Shown: positions 36,330-45,280, numbered from the stretch's first letter. The stretch is 64,000 nucleotides of DNA from Allopusillimonas ginsengisoli (GCA_005239165.1 RAPG01000002.1:248001-312000); one strand, 5' to 3'. Numbers and translations: made by a program. The notes: generated by a model not told the origin, from the letters alone.

Positions 36330-36335
36330 TAAAAT
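36330..36335 (+). promoter_or_regulatory. Possible -10 element of a leaderless promoter in the 15-bp rpoN/membrane-protein gap
   Basis: TAAAAT lies six bases before the ATG of the plus-strand gene, which has no ribosome-binding site. A transcript starting near the ATG would be leaderless. No -35 element was matched, so this is only suggestive. Confidence 0.25.
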
Positions 36336-36341
36336 ACGTGT

Positions 36342-36956
36342 ATGAAAGCAACTTCACTGCAACAACAACAGCCTACCAGACAAGACCACGCTTTATTGCG
36401 CAATACCCTGCTCAAGCTGACAGCAAAGCAGAAAATTCTGTGCGTGGTCGTTGTCGTCGTCGTGGCGCTTATTTGGTACAACCTTCTTAACCGCCTGGTG
36501 ATATTTGGCCGGGGCATTGATTACAGCGGCCTGCATGCCCTGGGCGTACAAGCGGTTGCCCTGCTCAATCAGTACAACCCATTTTTCTGGTGGGCCGTGG
36601 TTGCCTTGTGCACGCTTATTATTGCCTATTTTCTGTATAGCTTCGTGCAAAGCACCAGCCGTCAGGCCCGCGCCAAACTGGTTGACGAGGGCACCATCGC
36701 GCAGCTTTCCCAGCAGCTTTCGCCGCCGGCCATTGAGGTCTTGCGCTGGAGCTGGGACGACCGGCGCAGGCCCATCTGCGTGGGTGATCTGCAACGTGCA
36801 GCCGCCGAATTGCGCGCCGGCCGCTCAGGCAAGATCACGCTGGCACGACGCCATGCCGCCCTGCTGGGTCAGCGCGGCACGGCCGTCACCACGGTAGAGC
36901 CCGTCTATGACAGTCTTCCCGCCAGCCCGATTGCCACCGAAGACAATCCGGGCTAA
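36342..36956 (+). CDS. Membrane protein of unknown function, divergent from rpoN
   Basis: A 204-residue protein with a polar Gln-rich N-terminus, a first membrane segment (ILCVVVVVVVALIWYNLLN, about residues 32-50) and a second (FFWWAVVALCTLIIAYFLYSF, about 81-101), then a soluble C-terminal domain with PPAIEVLRWSWDDRRRP. I do not recognise a family. Its start is only 15 bases from the rpoN start on the other strand, and there is no clear ribosome-binding site. Its end is followed by the leu leader region. Confidence 0.6.
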   Translation: MKATSLQQQQPTRQDHALLRNTLLKLTAKQKILCVVVVVVVALIWYNLLNRLVIFGRGIDYSGLHALGVQAVALLNQYNPFFWWAVVALCTLIIAYFLYSFVQSTSRQARAKLVDEGTIAQLSQQLSPPAIEVLRWSWDDRRRPICVGDLQRAAAELRAGRSGKITLARRHAALLGQRGTAVTTVEPVYDSLPASPIATEDNPG

Positions 36957-37072
36957 ATCGCCTCACCGCGTCCAGGGCGTCTGCATGTAACCGATGCCCT
37001 GGCGCCACAGAGCACGGGCATAAAGCCTATCCAAAGCTTGCCATGTGCTTTTTTTGTGTTTGACTATCACTT

Positions 37073-37213
37073 ATGAAGTCAAAACGCGCACAATCTGGCA
37101 TTTCACGCACCGGCATCCCCGCCGCTGTGCGTGTGCGCGTTTCCAATGAGCCCACAGCGGTTCTCTCCCTCCTCGCCCTATCCCTGCTACTACCGATCGG
37201 TTGCCGGGCCTAG
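37073..37213 (+). CDS. Leucine-rich leader peptide of leuA (leu attenuator leader)
   Basis: A 46-codon ORF ending TAG at 37211-37213, 137 bases before leuA. Near its end seven of ten codons are Leu (LSLLALSLLL, codons 31-40), three of them the rare CTA. This is the layout of a classical amino-acid-sensing leader: ribosome stalling at the Leu codons when leucyl-tRNA is scarce would change the downstream fold and raise leuA expression. The ATG at 37073 lacks a good ribosome-binding site and an internal GTG (codon 19 or 21) may be the real start; the Leu stretch is in the same frame either way. Known for leuABCD of enterobacteria; here by analogy. Confidence 0.7.
   Translation: MKSKRAQSGISRTGIPAAVRVRVSNEPTAVLSLLALSLLLPIGCRA
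37122..37160 (+). promoter_or_regulatory. Hairpin before the leucine codons of the leu leader
   Basis: A perfect 8-bp stem CCGCTGTG / CACAGCGG with a 23-base loop, ending just ahead of the first Leu codon. It lies inside the leader ORF and could pair in competition with later segments as translation proceeds. Confidence 0.5.
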
Positions 37214-37236
37214 CGTCGCGTGGCAGTTCGGCAGCC
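37199..37236 (+). promoter_or_regulatory. Hairpin over the stop codon of the leu leader
   Basis: GGTTGCCG (37199-37206) pairs with CGGCAGCC (37229-37236) with one G-U pair; the leader stop codon is in the loop. It is the best candidate for a structure altered by ribosome stalling. It has no U-tract, so a Rho-dependent or translation-level outcome is more likely than classic intrinsic termination. Confidence 0.4.
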
Positions 37237-37350
37237 TGTTCAAGCCACACCCCCCTCGTTTCAGTCAGGTTAATGCTCGCTACGCCGTGATCCGGTGCCA
37301 TGCGACGACATGACAAAAGCAGACTCAACAAAAGACCGTACAGGTGCCCC

Positions 37351-39048
37351 ATGCCCATGATCTCCAATCCGTCCGACAAATACCGTCCGTTCGTCGCATT
37401 TACCCGCGACTTCTCGGAACGAACCTGGCCCAGCAAGCGCATTACCCATCCTCCTATCTGGATGAGCACAGATTTGCGCGACGGCAACCAGTCGTTGATC
37501 GAACCCATGAGCGTCGACCGCAAGCTGCGTTTTTTCGAGCAACTTATCAAGATAGGGCTCAAGGAAATTGAGGTTGGCTTTCCATCGGCGTCGCAAACTG
37601 ACTTTGATTTTGTACGCAAGCTGGTCGACGAAGACCGCATACCCGACGACGTAACCATTATTGTGCTGACGCAGTCGCGCGAAGATTTGATCAAGCGCAC
37701 CGTCGAAGCGGCTGCAGGCGCAAAAACCGCAATTGTGCATCTCTACAATGCCTGCGCCCCGGCCTTCCGCAAAATCGTCTTCAGCATGAGTAAAGACGAA
37801 GTAAAAGAAATTGCACTGGCTGGCACGCGGATGGTCAAGGAGCACACCTCACGTCACCCCGAAACAAGCTGGCGTTATGAATACTCGCCCGAGGTGTTCA
37901 GCACCACTGAGCCTGAATTCGCACTGGAAGTGTGCAATGCCGTCACCGAAGTGTGGCAGCCCACCCCCGAATCCAAGATTATTTTCAATCTGCCGGCGAC
38001 CATTGAGGCGACCACGCCCAATATGTATGCTGACCAGATCGAATTCATGCACAACAACCTCAACAGCCGCGACTGTATCGTCTTGAGCCTGCATCCGCAC
38101 AATGACCGCGGCACTGCCGTGGCGGCGGCCGAGCTGGGCGTCATGGCAGGCGCCGATCGCATTGAAGGCTGCCTGTTTGGCAGCGGCGAGCGTACCGGCA
38201 ACGTTTGCCTGGTTACTCTGGCGCTTAATCTTTACACTCAGGGCATACACCCTGGCCTCGATTTCTCAGACATCGACGAAGTGCGTCGCTGCGTTGAGTA
38301 CTGTAACCAGCTGCCAGTACACCCACGTCATCCTTATGCGGGCGACCTGGTATTTACCGCGTTTTCGGGCTCGCATCAAGATGCCATCAAGAAGGGCTTT
38401 GCGCGTCAGGAAGCCGATGCGCCCTGGGAAGTGCCTTATCTGCCCATAGACCCGGCGGATCTGGGCCGCAGTTACGATGCCGTCATCCGCGTCAACAGCC
38501 AGTCAGGAAAGGGCGGGGTCTCGTACCTGCTTGAGCAAGAGCATGGCCTGGCGCTTCCACGTCGCTTGCAGATCGAATTTAGCCGCGCGATTCAGCGGGT
38601 TACCGACGAAACCGGCGCCGAAGTCACTGCCCGCGATGTGTACAGTATTTTTGCGCGCGAGTATCTCGAAAGAACCGGCCCATGGAAGCTTGTGCGTCAC
38701 CGTATTACAGGCAGCCCCGAACAGCGGGAAGGCAAGCAGTTTGCCATCGAGGTTGAGCTTGAAGAAAATGGCGAAGTGCGCCACCTGACCGGTACCGGCG
38801 ACGGTGCACTTTCGGCGTTTATTGACGCACTTGGTATCCCCGCACGCGTGATGGACTACACCGAACACGCCATAGGCACGGGTACCGACACACGGGCGGC
38901 CAGCTATATTGAGTTGCGGGTGGGCGATTCGCCCACCGGCTTTGGTGTGGGTATACACGGCGACATCGTAACCTCGTCGTTTCTGGCTGTGCTCAGCGCC
39001 GTCAACCGACAAACCGCCCTGCAAAAGGCCGAGGCCATGGCAGCGTAA
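37351..39048 (+). CDS. leuA: 2-isopropylmalate synthase (type 2)
   Basis: A 565-residue leucine biosynthesis enzyme that condenses acetyl-CoA with 2-ketoisovalerate. The N-terminal TIM barrel contains the metal-site motif [11 protein letters not shown] and [15 protein letters not shown]; the C-terminal regulatory domain binds leucine for feedback inhibition. Length fits the actinobacterial/betaproteobacterial type-2 family. The ATG at 37351 ([14 protein letters not shown]) with AGGTG upstream decides the start. It is preceded by a leader peptide rich in leucine codons. No leuBCD follows. Confidence 0.95.
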   Translation: MPMISNPSDKYRPFVAFTRDFSERTWPSKRITHPPIWMSTDLRDGNQSLIEPMSVDRKLRFFEQLIKIGLKEIEVGFPSASQTDFDFVRKLVDEDRIPDDVTIIVLTQSREDLIKRTVEAAAGAKTAIVHLYNACAPAFRKIVFSMSKDEVKEIALAGTRMVKEHTSRHPETSWRYEYSPEVFSTTEPEFALEVCNAVTEVWQPTPESKIIFNLPATIEATTPNMYADQIEFMHNNLNSRDCIVLSLHPHNDRGTAVAAAELGVMAGADRIEGCLFGSGERTGNVCLVTLALNLYTQGIHPGLDFSDIDEVRRCVEYCNQLPVHPRHPYAGDLVFTAFSGSHQDAIKKGFARQEADAPWEVPYLPIDPADLGRSYDAVIRVNSQSGKGGVSYLLEQEHGLALPRRLQIEFSRAIQRVTDETGAEVTARDVYSIFAREYLERTGPWKLVRHRITGSPEQREGKQFAIEVELEENGEVRHLTGTGDGALSAFIDALGIPARVMDYTEHAIGTGTDTRAASYIELRVGDSPTGFGVGIHGDIVTSSFLAVLSAVNRQTALQKAEAMAA

Positions 39049-39151
39049 AGAAAAACGCTGCCGCGCACCGACTGACCTTCCCGGGCGGCGCCATAAGCGA
39101 CGTATTGGGAGATGTTGCACCTTGACCAGGCTGGCAACAACATGATTTTCC

Positions 39152-39184
39152 GGGCCGAACCCTGCAAACCGCAGGCTTCGGCCC
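39152..39184 (+). terminator. Hairpin after leuA (putative terminator)
   Basis: A long stem-loop: GGGCCGAA (39152-39159) pairs with TTCGGCCC (39177-39184), with an inner CCTGC/GCAGG pair. It lies about 100 bases after the leuA stop. There is no U-run, so it may be Rho-dependent or only an RNA stabiliser. Confidence 0.45.
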
Positions 39185-39236
39185 GAAGCATATTCGGGTA
39201 ATCCCGTCATCACAGTGTCATATTCTTTGTCTATTA

Positions 39237-39274
39237 TGAAAACGTTTTCAGTGCGACTGTCAGGAGAAACGTTT
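39237..39274 (+). promoter_or_regulatory. Two LacI-type palindromic operators upstream of and overlapping the lacI start
   Basis: TGAAAACGTTTTCA at 39237-39250 is a perfect 14-base palindrome with the central CG typical of LacI/PurR-family operators. A second, shorter AAACGTTT lies at 39267-39274, with its centre 27 bases further on, and its last base is the first base of the TTG start codon. The arrangement suggests autoregulation by the encoded repressor. Confidence 0.65.
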
Positions 39275-40326
39275 TGGACAGCAAGCGGCGCAAGCCACCC
39301 GCTTCAATCCTTGAAATAGCAAGCGCAGCGGGCGTATCGCCTGCCACCGTGTCGCGCGCGTTTAACAGGCCCGAACTGCTCAGCGCCGCCACCAGGCAGC
39401 ATGTGCTCGATATCGCCGAACAGCACAACTTCAGCCCTGACCGTCTGGGCAGCAGCCTGCGCTCAGGCAATACCCGCACGCTGGGTCTTGTTTTGCCGAC
39501 ACTGTCCAACCCTGTTTTTGCCGATTGCTTTGAAGGCGCTGAAAAGCGTGCCCGCCAGTCGGGCTACAGCATGATGATGACTGTCACGCATTATGATCCC
39601 GCGCTGGAGGCGGCTGCCGTTCAAAGACTGGCGGGCCACAGGCTTGAAGGCATCATTCTCACGGTTTCTGATGCCCGCAATAGTGTTGTGCTCAACACAC
39701 TGAAAAGCAGCGGTATGGCATGTGTACTCGCCTACAACGAATGCCCGACCATGTCGTGCGCGGCGGTCGATAATCGCGCTGCCGCACACGACATGGTTGT
39801 GTATCTGGCCAGCCTGGGTCACAAGCGCATCGCGTTTCTCAGTGGCCCGCTCGACCTGTCAGACCGGGCCCGTTCACGCCTGAAAGGCGCACGTGACACC
39901 GCAAAACGGCTAAAGCTGCATTCGGTCACCCATCATGTAATGTCTACGCACACCACAGCCAATAGCGCTATTGTCACGGCCCTGCTACGCGGAGCTGACC
40001 GACCCAGCGCATTGTTCTGCTCAAATGATTTGCTGGCCATGGATGTTATCTCCACGCTGCAGGAACTCGGCGTGAGAGTACCCGACGATATATCAGTGGC
40101 CGGCTTCGATGGCATCCGTTATGGCACATGCATGTCGCCCACCCTCACCAGCATAGAGGCCCCCGGCTTTGAGATAGGCCGAGCTGCCTGTCATTTGCTG
40201 CTCGAACAGATCGAGCATGGCAGCGCCGCCAGCATACAGGTGCCGCACCGTCTGGTACGCGGCGCCAGCGCTGCGGCATTCCTTGCCAATGCAGATCACC
40301 ACAACGAAAAAATAACGCCATGCTGA
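39274..40326 (+). CDS. LacI-family transcriptional repressor
   Basis: A 350-residue LacI-type regulator. The N-terminal helix-turn-helix is ILEIASAAGVSPATVSRAFN (about residues 12-31) with a hinge near NFSPDRLGSSLRSG; the rest is a periplasmic-binding-protein-like effector domain, including GLVLPTLSNPVFAD. The start is TTG at 39274, with AGGAG nine bases upstream. It shares a short overlap with the phosphodiesterase gene and is co-oriented with the ugp-like transporter, so it most likely represses this cluster. The ligand is unknown. Confidence 0.88.
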   Translation: MDSKRRKPPASILEIASAAGVSPATVSRAFNRPELLSAATRQHVLDIAEQHNFSPDRLGSSLRSGNTRTLGLVLPTLSNPVFADCFEGAEKRARQSGYSMMMTVTHYDPALEAAAVQRLAGHRLEGIILTVSDARNSVVLNTLKSSGMACVLAYNECPTMSCAAVDNRAAAHDMVVYLASLGHKRIAFLSGPLDLSDRARSRLKGARDTAKRLKLHSVTHHVMSTHTTANSAIVTALLRGADRPSALFCSNDLLAMDVISTLQELGVRVPDDISVAGFDGIRYGTCMSPTLTSIEAPGFEIGRAACHLLLEQIEHGSAASIQVPHRLVRGASAAAFLANADHHNEKITPC

Positions 40327-41111
40327 TCGCACAAATTACAGACCTGCATATCCAGAACGGCGGCAGGCACGCCGAACAAATTCAGGCGCACGCCCACCTT
40401 GAAACCTGTATTGACACGCTAAACGCGCTGAATCCGCGCCCAGATCTGGTCATCGCTACCGGAGACTTGACCGAACATGGGCGGGCAGACGAATACCATG
40501 TGCTCAAGCAGCTGCTAGACAGGCTGGAGATTCCGGCGCTGCTGATCCCGGGTAACCACGACGATCCGCAAACGCTGCGCGAATGTTTTCCATCGCATGG
40601 CTATTTGCAATCAGATTCGCCATTTATACAGTATGCAATCGACGACTGGCCTTTGCGCATCATTGGGCTGGACACCACGATACCCCGATCGGGCAATGGC
40701 CGACTCTGTGAATCACGCCTGGCCTGGCTGGCCGCGACACTGGCGCAGGCACCTGAGCAACCCACACTGCTGATGATGCACCACCCACCGTTCGAAACAG
40801 GTATGCGCCGCATGGACGATCTGGGGCTGCTCGAAGGCCGCGATGCTTTCGAAGAAGTTATCAGGCCATACCGCAACATTGAACGCATTGTCTGCGGCCA
40901 TTTGCACCGAACCATTATGTGCCGTGTCGGCAGTACCGTCGCATCGACGTGCCCCGGCACTGCACACCAGATCGCCCTCGACCTGCGGCCGGATGCAACG
41001 CTGCACTTTAACTTTGAACCTCCCGGCTATCAGTTGCACTGGCAAGGCCCCCACGGCCTAGTCACTCACCACGCCCTGATAGGCGATTTTCCCGGTCCCT
41101 ACCCGTTTTAA
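40320..41111 (+). CDS. Metallophosphoesterase (GpdQ/CpdA-like phosphodiesterase)
   Basis: A 263-residue binuclear metallophosphoesterase. The metal ligands are visible in order: Asp8 and His10 (TDLH), ATGDL, GNHDD, MMHHPP and GHLHR, as in glycerophosphodiesterase GpdQ and cAMP phosphodiesterase CpdA. It overlaps the lacI gene by seven bases and ends three bases before the transporter ATPase gene, in one operon with a glycerol-phosphate-type importer. That context favours hydrolysis of glycerophosphodiesters over cAMP, but the substrate is not proven. Confidence 0.8.
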   Translation: MLIAQITDLHIQNGGRHAEQIQAHAHLETCIDTLNALNPRPDLVIATGDLTEHGRADEYHVLKQLLDRLEIPALLIPGNHDDPQTLRECFPSHGYLQSDSPFIQYAIDDWPLRIIGLDTTIPRSGNGRLCESRLAWLAATLAQAPEQPTLLMMHHPPFETGMRRMDDLGLLEGRDAFEEVIRPYRNIERIVCGHLHRTIMCRVGSTVASTCPGTAHQIALDLRPDATLHFNFEPPGYQLHWQGPHGLVTHHALIGDFPGPYPF

Positions 41112-41114
41112 GCC

Positions 41115-42269
41115 ATGTCAGAAATCATCCTGGACAACATCGTCAAGCAATACGGCCAGCCTCGCGGGGGCCCAGCGCAGCCCCGCAAGAAAGGGCCGCA
41201 AGGCGAGGTGCCGCCGGCGGTCAATCGCATCAGCTTCAAGCTGGAAGCAGGCACCTTCAATGTGCTCCTCGGCCCTTCAGGTTGCGGCAAATCGACCACA
41301 CTGCGCATGATCGCCGGCCTGGACAACCCCACATCAGGGCGCATTCTTATCGGCGGGCGCGACGTTACAGACTTGCCACCGGCACAGCGCAAGATATCTA
41401 TGGTGTTTCAGTCATACGCCTTGTTTCCTCACCTGTCAGTCAAAGAGAACATTCTGTTCGGTCTGAGGGTGCGCAAAGAGCCTTCGTCTGAACTCGGACC
41501 ACGCCTGCAACAGGTTGCTCAGTTGCTGGGATTAGAGCGGTTGCTTGATCGCAAGCCATCTCAGCTTTCAGGTGGACAGCAACAGCGTGTCGCATTGGGG
41601 CGCGCTGTCATTTCGCAGGCGCCCGTATGCCTGATGGATGAACCGCTTTCCAATCTGGACGCCCAACTGCGCCAGGAAATGCGGCGGGAAATCCGCGCGC
41701 TGCAGCAAAAACTGGGCATCACCATGGTGTATGTCACCCACGACCAGACAGAGGCGATGAGCATGGCTGATCGGGTGGTGCTGCTTAACGCCGGCACCAT
41801 AGAGCAGAACGATACGCCAGGGCAGCTTTATGGGCAGCCGCGCACTGAATTTACCGCGCGGTTCATTGGCACCCCGCCCATGAATTTACTGGTTCTGGAT
41901 GACGAAACCGTCGCCCAGTTGCGCGACGGCCTGCTTTTGCAGGAAGCGCCAGCCGGTGCACGCAAACTGGGGGTCAGGCCCGAACACGTCACCCTGATCC
42001 GCACTGACGCGTCTAGCGCCGGTTTGCCCGGCCCTTCCGACCTTACCCAGGATGGGACCAAGGCCATTATCGAAAGTGTCGAGTATTTCGGTGCGGATTC
42101 CATTGTTTTTTGTCGCCTGGGCAGCAATTCCGGTGTTGCAGTCCGCAGCGCCGGGCACGTCGTTGCCCGACCGGGTGACGCCATCATGCTGCGCTGGGCG
42201 CCTACGCAGCAACATTTTTTTGACGCTACGGGCCAGGTGCTAAGCCAGACGCCCATCACTTCCTCATAG
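41115..42269 (+). CDS. Ugp-like ABC transporter ATP-binding protein
   Basis: A 384-residue ATPase of the MalK/UgpC class. Walker A GPSGCGKST and signature [16 protein letters not shown] with Walker B VCLMDEPLSNLD are present; the last 130 residues form the TOBE regulatory domain. It is the first gene of the transporter, in the order ATPase-binding protein-permease-permease. The specificity of UgpC-type ATPases is set by the binding protein, and no substrate can be read from this subunit. Confidence 0.87.
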   Translation: MSEIILDNIVKQYGQPRGGPAQPRKKGPQGEVPPAVNRISFKLEAGTFNVLLGPSGCGKSTTLRMIAGLDNPTSGRILIGGRDVTDLPPAQRKISMVFQSYALFPHLSVKENILFGLRVRKEPSSELGPRLQQVAQLLGLERLLDRKPSQLSGGQQQRVALGRAVISQAPVCLMDEPLSNLDAQLRQEMRREIRALQQKLGITMVYVTHDQTEAMSMADRVVLLNAGTIEQNDTPGQLYGQPRTEFTARFIGTPPMNLLVLDDETVAQLRDGLLLQEAPAGARKLGVRPEHVTLIRTDASSAGLPGPSDLTQDGTKAIIESVEYFGADSIVFCRLGSNSGVAVRSAGHVVARPGDAIMLRWAPTQQHFFDATGQVLSQTPITSS

Positions 42270-42279
42270 GATATCGATC

Positions 42280-43575
42280 ATGCGACGCATTTTCCTCAAA
42301 ACCTTGATCGCCGGCCTGGCCGGTACTTTCTGCGCGGCGCCCTCATGGGCCCAGAACAAGCCTGTGGAGCTGGAGTTTTATTATCCGGTCGCCGTAGGCG
42401 GCCCCATTACAAAGATCGTCGACGGCATGGTCGATGAATTCGAAAAAGGCCACCCGGATATCAAAATCAAGTCCATCTACGCCGGTTCCTACCAGGATTC
42501 AGTCGCCAAGGCGCTGACGGCCTACAAGGGCGGCAGTGCCCCACAGCTTGCGGTGCTGCTGTCCACAGACATGTTCACCCTGATAGACGAAGGCGCCATC
42601 GTTCCTTTTGATCCTATGGTCAAAACCGATGAAGACAAGAAATGGGTAAACGGGTTCTACAAAGCCTTCATGGCCAACAGCCAGACTGACGGAAAAACCT
42701 GGGGCATCCCCTTCCAGCGCTCTACCATCGTCATGTATTACAACAAAGACTTGTTCAAGGAAGCGGGCCTGAACCCCGAAACACCACCGTCCACCTGGGA
42801 CGAACTAGTGGCTCAGGCCAAAAAGCTCACCAAGACCGACAGCGCCGGCCAGACCCAGCAATGGGGCCTGGAGATTCCCTCAGGCGGCAGCTTCGCCTAC
42901 TGGCTGTTCCAGGCGTTGACCACGCCCAATGACGCCATGCTGATGAATGCGGAAGGCAATCAGGTCAGCCTGGACAAGCCCGCTGTCATCGAGGCATTGC
43001 AGTTCTGGCATGATCTGGCCTACAAGCACAAAGTCATGCCCACCGGCACCATAGACTGGGGCACCACACCCAAAGATTTTCTGGTGGGCAAGACAGCCAT
43101 GATGTGGACCACCACCGGCAACCTGACTAATGTGCGCAAAAATGCAAAGTTCGACTTTGGTGTTGCACCCATGCCCAAAGCCAAGCGTGGCGGCAGCCCG
43201 ACAGGCGGGGGCAACTTCTATCTGTTCGAATCTGCCACACCGGAACAGCGCGATGCCGCCTATCAGTTCGTCAAATGGATGACGACCCCCGAAAACGCAG
43301 CCGCCTGGAGCATCGCCACCGGCTATGTGGCCGTGTCGCCCGCAGCCTGGGAAACGGACGCCATGAAAAAGTATGTAAAGGAAGTACCGACCGCGACTGT
43401 GGCACGCGATCAACTGGAGGTCAGCGTGGCCGAGTTCTCTACGCATGACAACCAGCGCATCACCAAACTGCTCAACGACAACATCCAGGCTGTCCTCACC
43501 AACGCCAAGACCCCCGAGCAGGCCATGAAAGACGCACAACGCCAGGCTGACCGCCTGTTGCGCTCCTACAAGTAA
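42280..43575 (+). CDS. ugpB: Ugp-like ABC transporter substrate-binding protein
   Basis: A 431-residue periplasmic binding protein with a signal peptide (MRRIFLKTLIAGLAGTFCAAPSWA, cleavage after about residue 24). The family-typical VELEFYYPVAVGGPITKIVDGMVDEFEK and WGIPFQRSTIVMYYNKD segments fit UgpB of the glycerol-3-phosphate importer. The adjacent phosphodiesterase supports glycerophosphodiesters or glycerol-3-phosphate as substrate, but sugar substrates are possible for this large family, so the symbol is provisional. Confidence 0.75.
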   Translation: MRRIFLKTLIAGLAGTFCAAPSWAQNKPVELEFYYPVAVGGPITKIVDGMVDEFEKGHPDIKIKSIYAGSYQDSVAKALTAYKGGSAPQLAVLLSTDMFTLIDEGAIVPFDPMVKTDEDKKWVNGFYKAFMANSQTDGKTWGIPFQRSTIVMYYNKDLFKEAGLNPETPPSTWDELVAQAKKLTKTDSAGQTQQWGLEIPSGGSFAYWLFQALTTPNDAMLMNAEGNQVSLDKPAVIEALQFWHDLAYKHKVMPTGTIDWGTTPKDFLVGKTAMMWTTTGNLTNVRKNAKFDFGVAPMPKAKRGGSPTGGGNFYLFESATPEQRDAAYQFVKWMTTPENAAAWSIATGYVAVSPAAWETDAMKKYVKEVPTATVARDQLEVSVAEFSTHDNQRITKLLNDNIQAVLTNAKTPEQAMKDAQRQADRLLRSYK

Positions 43576-43583
43576 GGATGGGC

Positions 43584-44459
43584 ATGAAGTCATCGCTCCA
43601 TGCGGTGTATGGCTGGCTGCTTCTGCTGCCAGCCATGGTGCTGCTCGCGGCCTTCACGCATTACCCCGCGCTGGCCACGCTATGGAACAGTTTTTTTTCC
43701 ACGCCCAAGGCTAATCGGGCGGCGGCCTTTGTCGGCGCGGACAATTACGTGGCGATGTATCACGACCCGGTATTCTGGCAGGCCTTATGGAACAACCTGC
43801 TGTATGCGCTGGTGACGATACCGGTGTCGGTTGCCATTTCACTGATCATGGCCCTGTGGGTCAACCGCAACCTGGCGGGCAGAGGCTTTCTCAGGCTGGC
43901 CTACTTTACGCCCACCGTGTTGCCCATGGTGGCGGTCGCGAATATCTGGCTGTTTTTCTACACGCCCCAATACGGACTGCTGGATCAGATCGCACATCTG
44001 TTTGGCCTTGGCAGCACCAACTGGCTCGGCAACCGCGAAACCGCACTGCCGGCACTGATGCTGGTCACCATATGGAAGGAAGCCGGCTTCTTCATGATCT
44101 TCTATCTGGCCGCCCTGCAGCAGGTATCGCCTTCGCTGCGTGAGGCGGCCGTTCTGGAAGGTGCTTCCCGATGGCAGTATTTTCGGCGCGTACTGCTGCC
44201 GCTGCTGATGCCGACCACTCTGTTTGTGCTGATCAATGCCTTGATCAATGCATTCAGACTTGTGGATCATGTGCTGGTCATGACCAAGGGCGGCCCGGAC
44301 AATGCCAGTACCTTGCTGCTGTTCTATATCTATGAAATAGGATTTAGCTATTGGGATACGTCATACGCCGCAACGCTTTCCGTGGTTTTGCTACTGGTCT
44401 TGTCCCTGACCGCTTTCATCAAGTTTCGCTGGCTTGACCGTCGGACACACTATCAATGA
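43584..44459 (+). CDS. ugpA: Ugp-like ABC transporter permease (UgpA type)
   Basis: A 291-residue permease of the sugar/glycerol-3-phosphate class with six membrane segments and the EAA loop near REAAVLEGASRWQYFRRVLLPLL. The ATG at 43584 (MKSSLHAVYGW) is six bases after AAGG; an upstream ATG at 43578 is too close to it. The stop overlaps the next permease start as ATGA. Together with UgpE it forms the channel for the UgpB-bound substrate. Confidence 0.85.
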   Translation: MKSSLHAVYGWLLLLPAMVLLAAFTHYPALATLWNSFFSTPKANRAAAFVGADNYVAMYHDPVFWQALWNNLLYALVTIPVSVAISLIMALWVNRNLAGRGFLRLAYFTPTVLPMVAVANIWLFFYTPQYGLLDQIAHLFGLGSTNWLGNRETALPALMLVTIWKEAGFFMIFYLAALQQVSPSLREAAVLEGASRWQYFRRVLLPLLMPTTLFVLINALINAFRLVDHVLVMTKGGPDNASTLLLFYIYEIGFSYWDTSYAATLSVVLLLVLSLTAFIKFRWLDRRTHYQ

Positions 44460-45256
44460 CGAATAAACTCGACACGATTGGCGCCTGGATGCTGGGCATT
44501 ATCTGGTTTCTGCCTCTGGCCTACTCACTATGGGCTGCCTTTCACCCCGCCGCCTACTCGACGCACTTTGATCTGACTGCGCCGCTAACCTTGCAAAATT
44601 TCAAGGCAGCATGGCAGGCCGCCCCCTTTGCGCGTTATTTTCTGAACACGTTCATTCTGGTGACCATGGTGCTCGTTGCGCAGTTCGTGCTTTCGACACT
44701 GGCAGCCTATTCTTTCGCCCGCTTCGAGTTTCGCGGACGAGACTTTGTCTTTTTGCTGGTTCTGCTGCAGCTCATGATCATGCCTGATGTGCTGATCGTA
44801 GAAAATTACCGGCTGATGTCGTGGCTGGGCATACGCGACACCATCTTCGCCGTGGGTCTGCCCTATTTTGCATCAGCATTCGGCATTTTTCTTCTGCGTC
44901 AGACCTTCAAGTCGGTGCCGCGCGAACTTGAAGAAGCAGCGCGCGTCGAAGGTGCAAGCCGATGGCAAATATTATTAAAAATTTATGTGCCGCTGGCACG
45001 CCCCATTTATGTGGCGTACGGGCTGGTGTCGGTAAGCTATCACTGGAACAATTTTTTGTGGCCACTGATCATTACCAACTCGGTGGAGTCGCGACCGCTC
45101 ACCGTGGGCCTGCAGGTGTTCGCCTCAACCGACCAGGGCATAGACTGGTCGGTGATTACGGCTGCCACGCTGCTAAGTGCCGCGCCCCTGCTGCTAGGGT
45201 TTGTATTGTTTCAGAGACAATTTGTGCAGTCTTTCATGCGCGCCGGCATTCGCTAG
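44456..45256 (+). CDS. ugpE: Ugp-like ABC transporter permease (UgpE type)
   Basis: A 266-residue permease paired with the one upstream. It has six membrane segments and an EAA loop near ELEEAARVEGASRWQILLKIYVPL. It overlaps the preceding gene by four bases (ATGA) and ends the operon. No terminator could be seen in the following 24 bases before the convergent hypothetical gene. Confidence 0.85.
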   Translation: MTNKLDTIGAWMLGIIWFLPLAYSLWAAFHPAAYSTHFDLTAPLTLQNFKAAWQAAPFARYFLNTFILVTMVLVAQFVLSTLAAYSFARFEFRGRDFVFLLVLLQLMIMPDVLIVENYRLMSWLGIRDTIFAVGLPYFASAFGIFLLRQTFKSVPRELEEAARVEGASRWQILLKIYVPLARPIYVAYGLVSVSYHWNNFLWPLIITNSVESRPLTVGLQVFASTDQGIDWSVITAATLLSAAPLLLGFVLFQRQFVQSFMRAGIR

Positions 45257-45280
45257 CCGGCGGTGCACAGGCCCGAAAGC

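Larger units (their letters stand above)
36957..37350. other. Long leader region upstream of leuA
   Basis: About 390 bases between the membrane-protein gene and leuA. They hold the leucine-rich leader ORF (37073-37213), a hairpin that can form before the leucine codons (CCGCTGTG at 37122-37129 with CACAGCGG at 37153-37160), and a second, G-U containing hairpin after the leader (GGTTGCCG at 37199-37206 with CGGCAGCC at 37229-37236). No long U-run follows the second hairpin. Confidence 0.6.

Noticed and set aside
37071..37700. A 209-codon minus-strand frame over the leuA start and leader
   Set aside because: Antisense to leuA and the leader; no family features.
42880..43593. A 237-codon minus-strand frame opposite ugpB
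   Set aside because: Antisense to a clear binding-protein gene; composition is that of a shadow frame.
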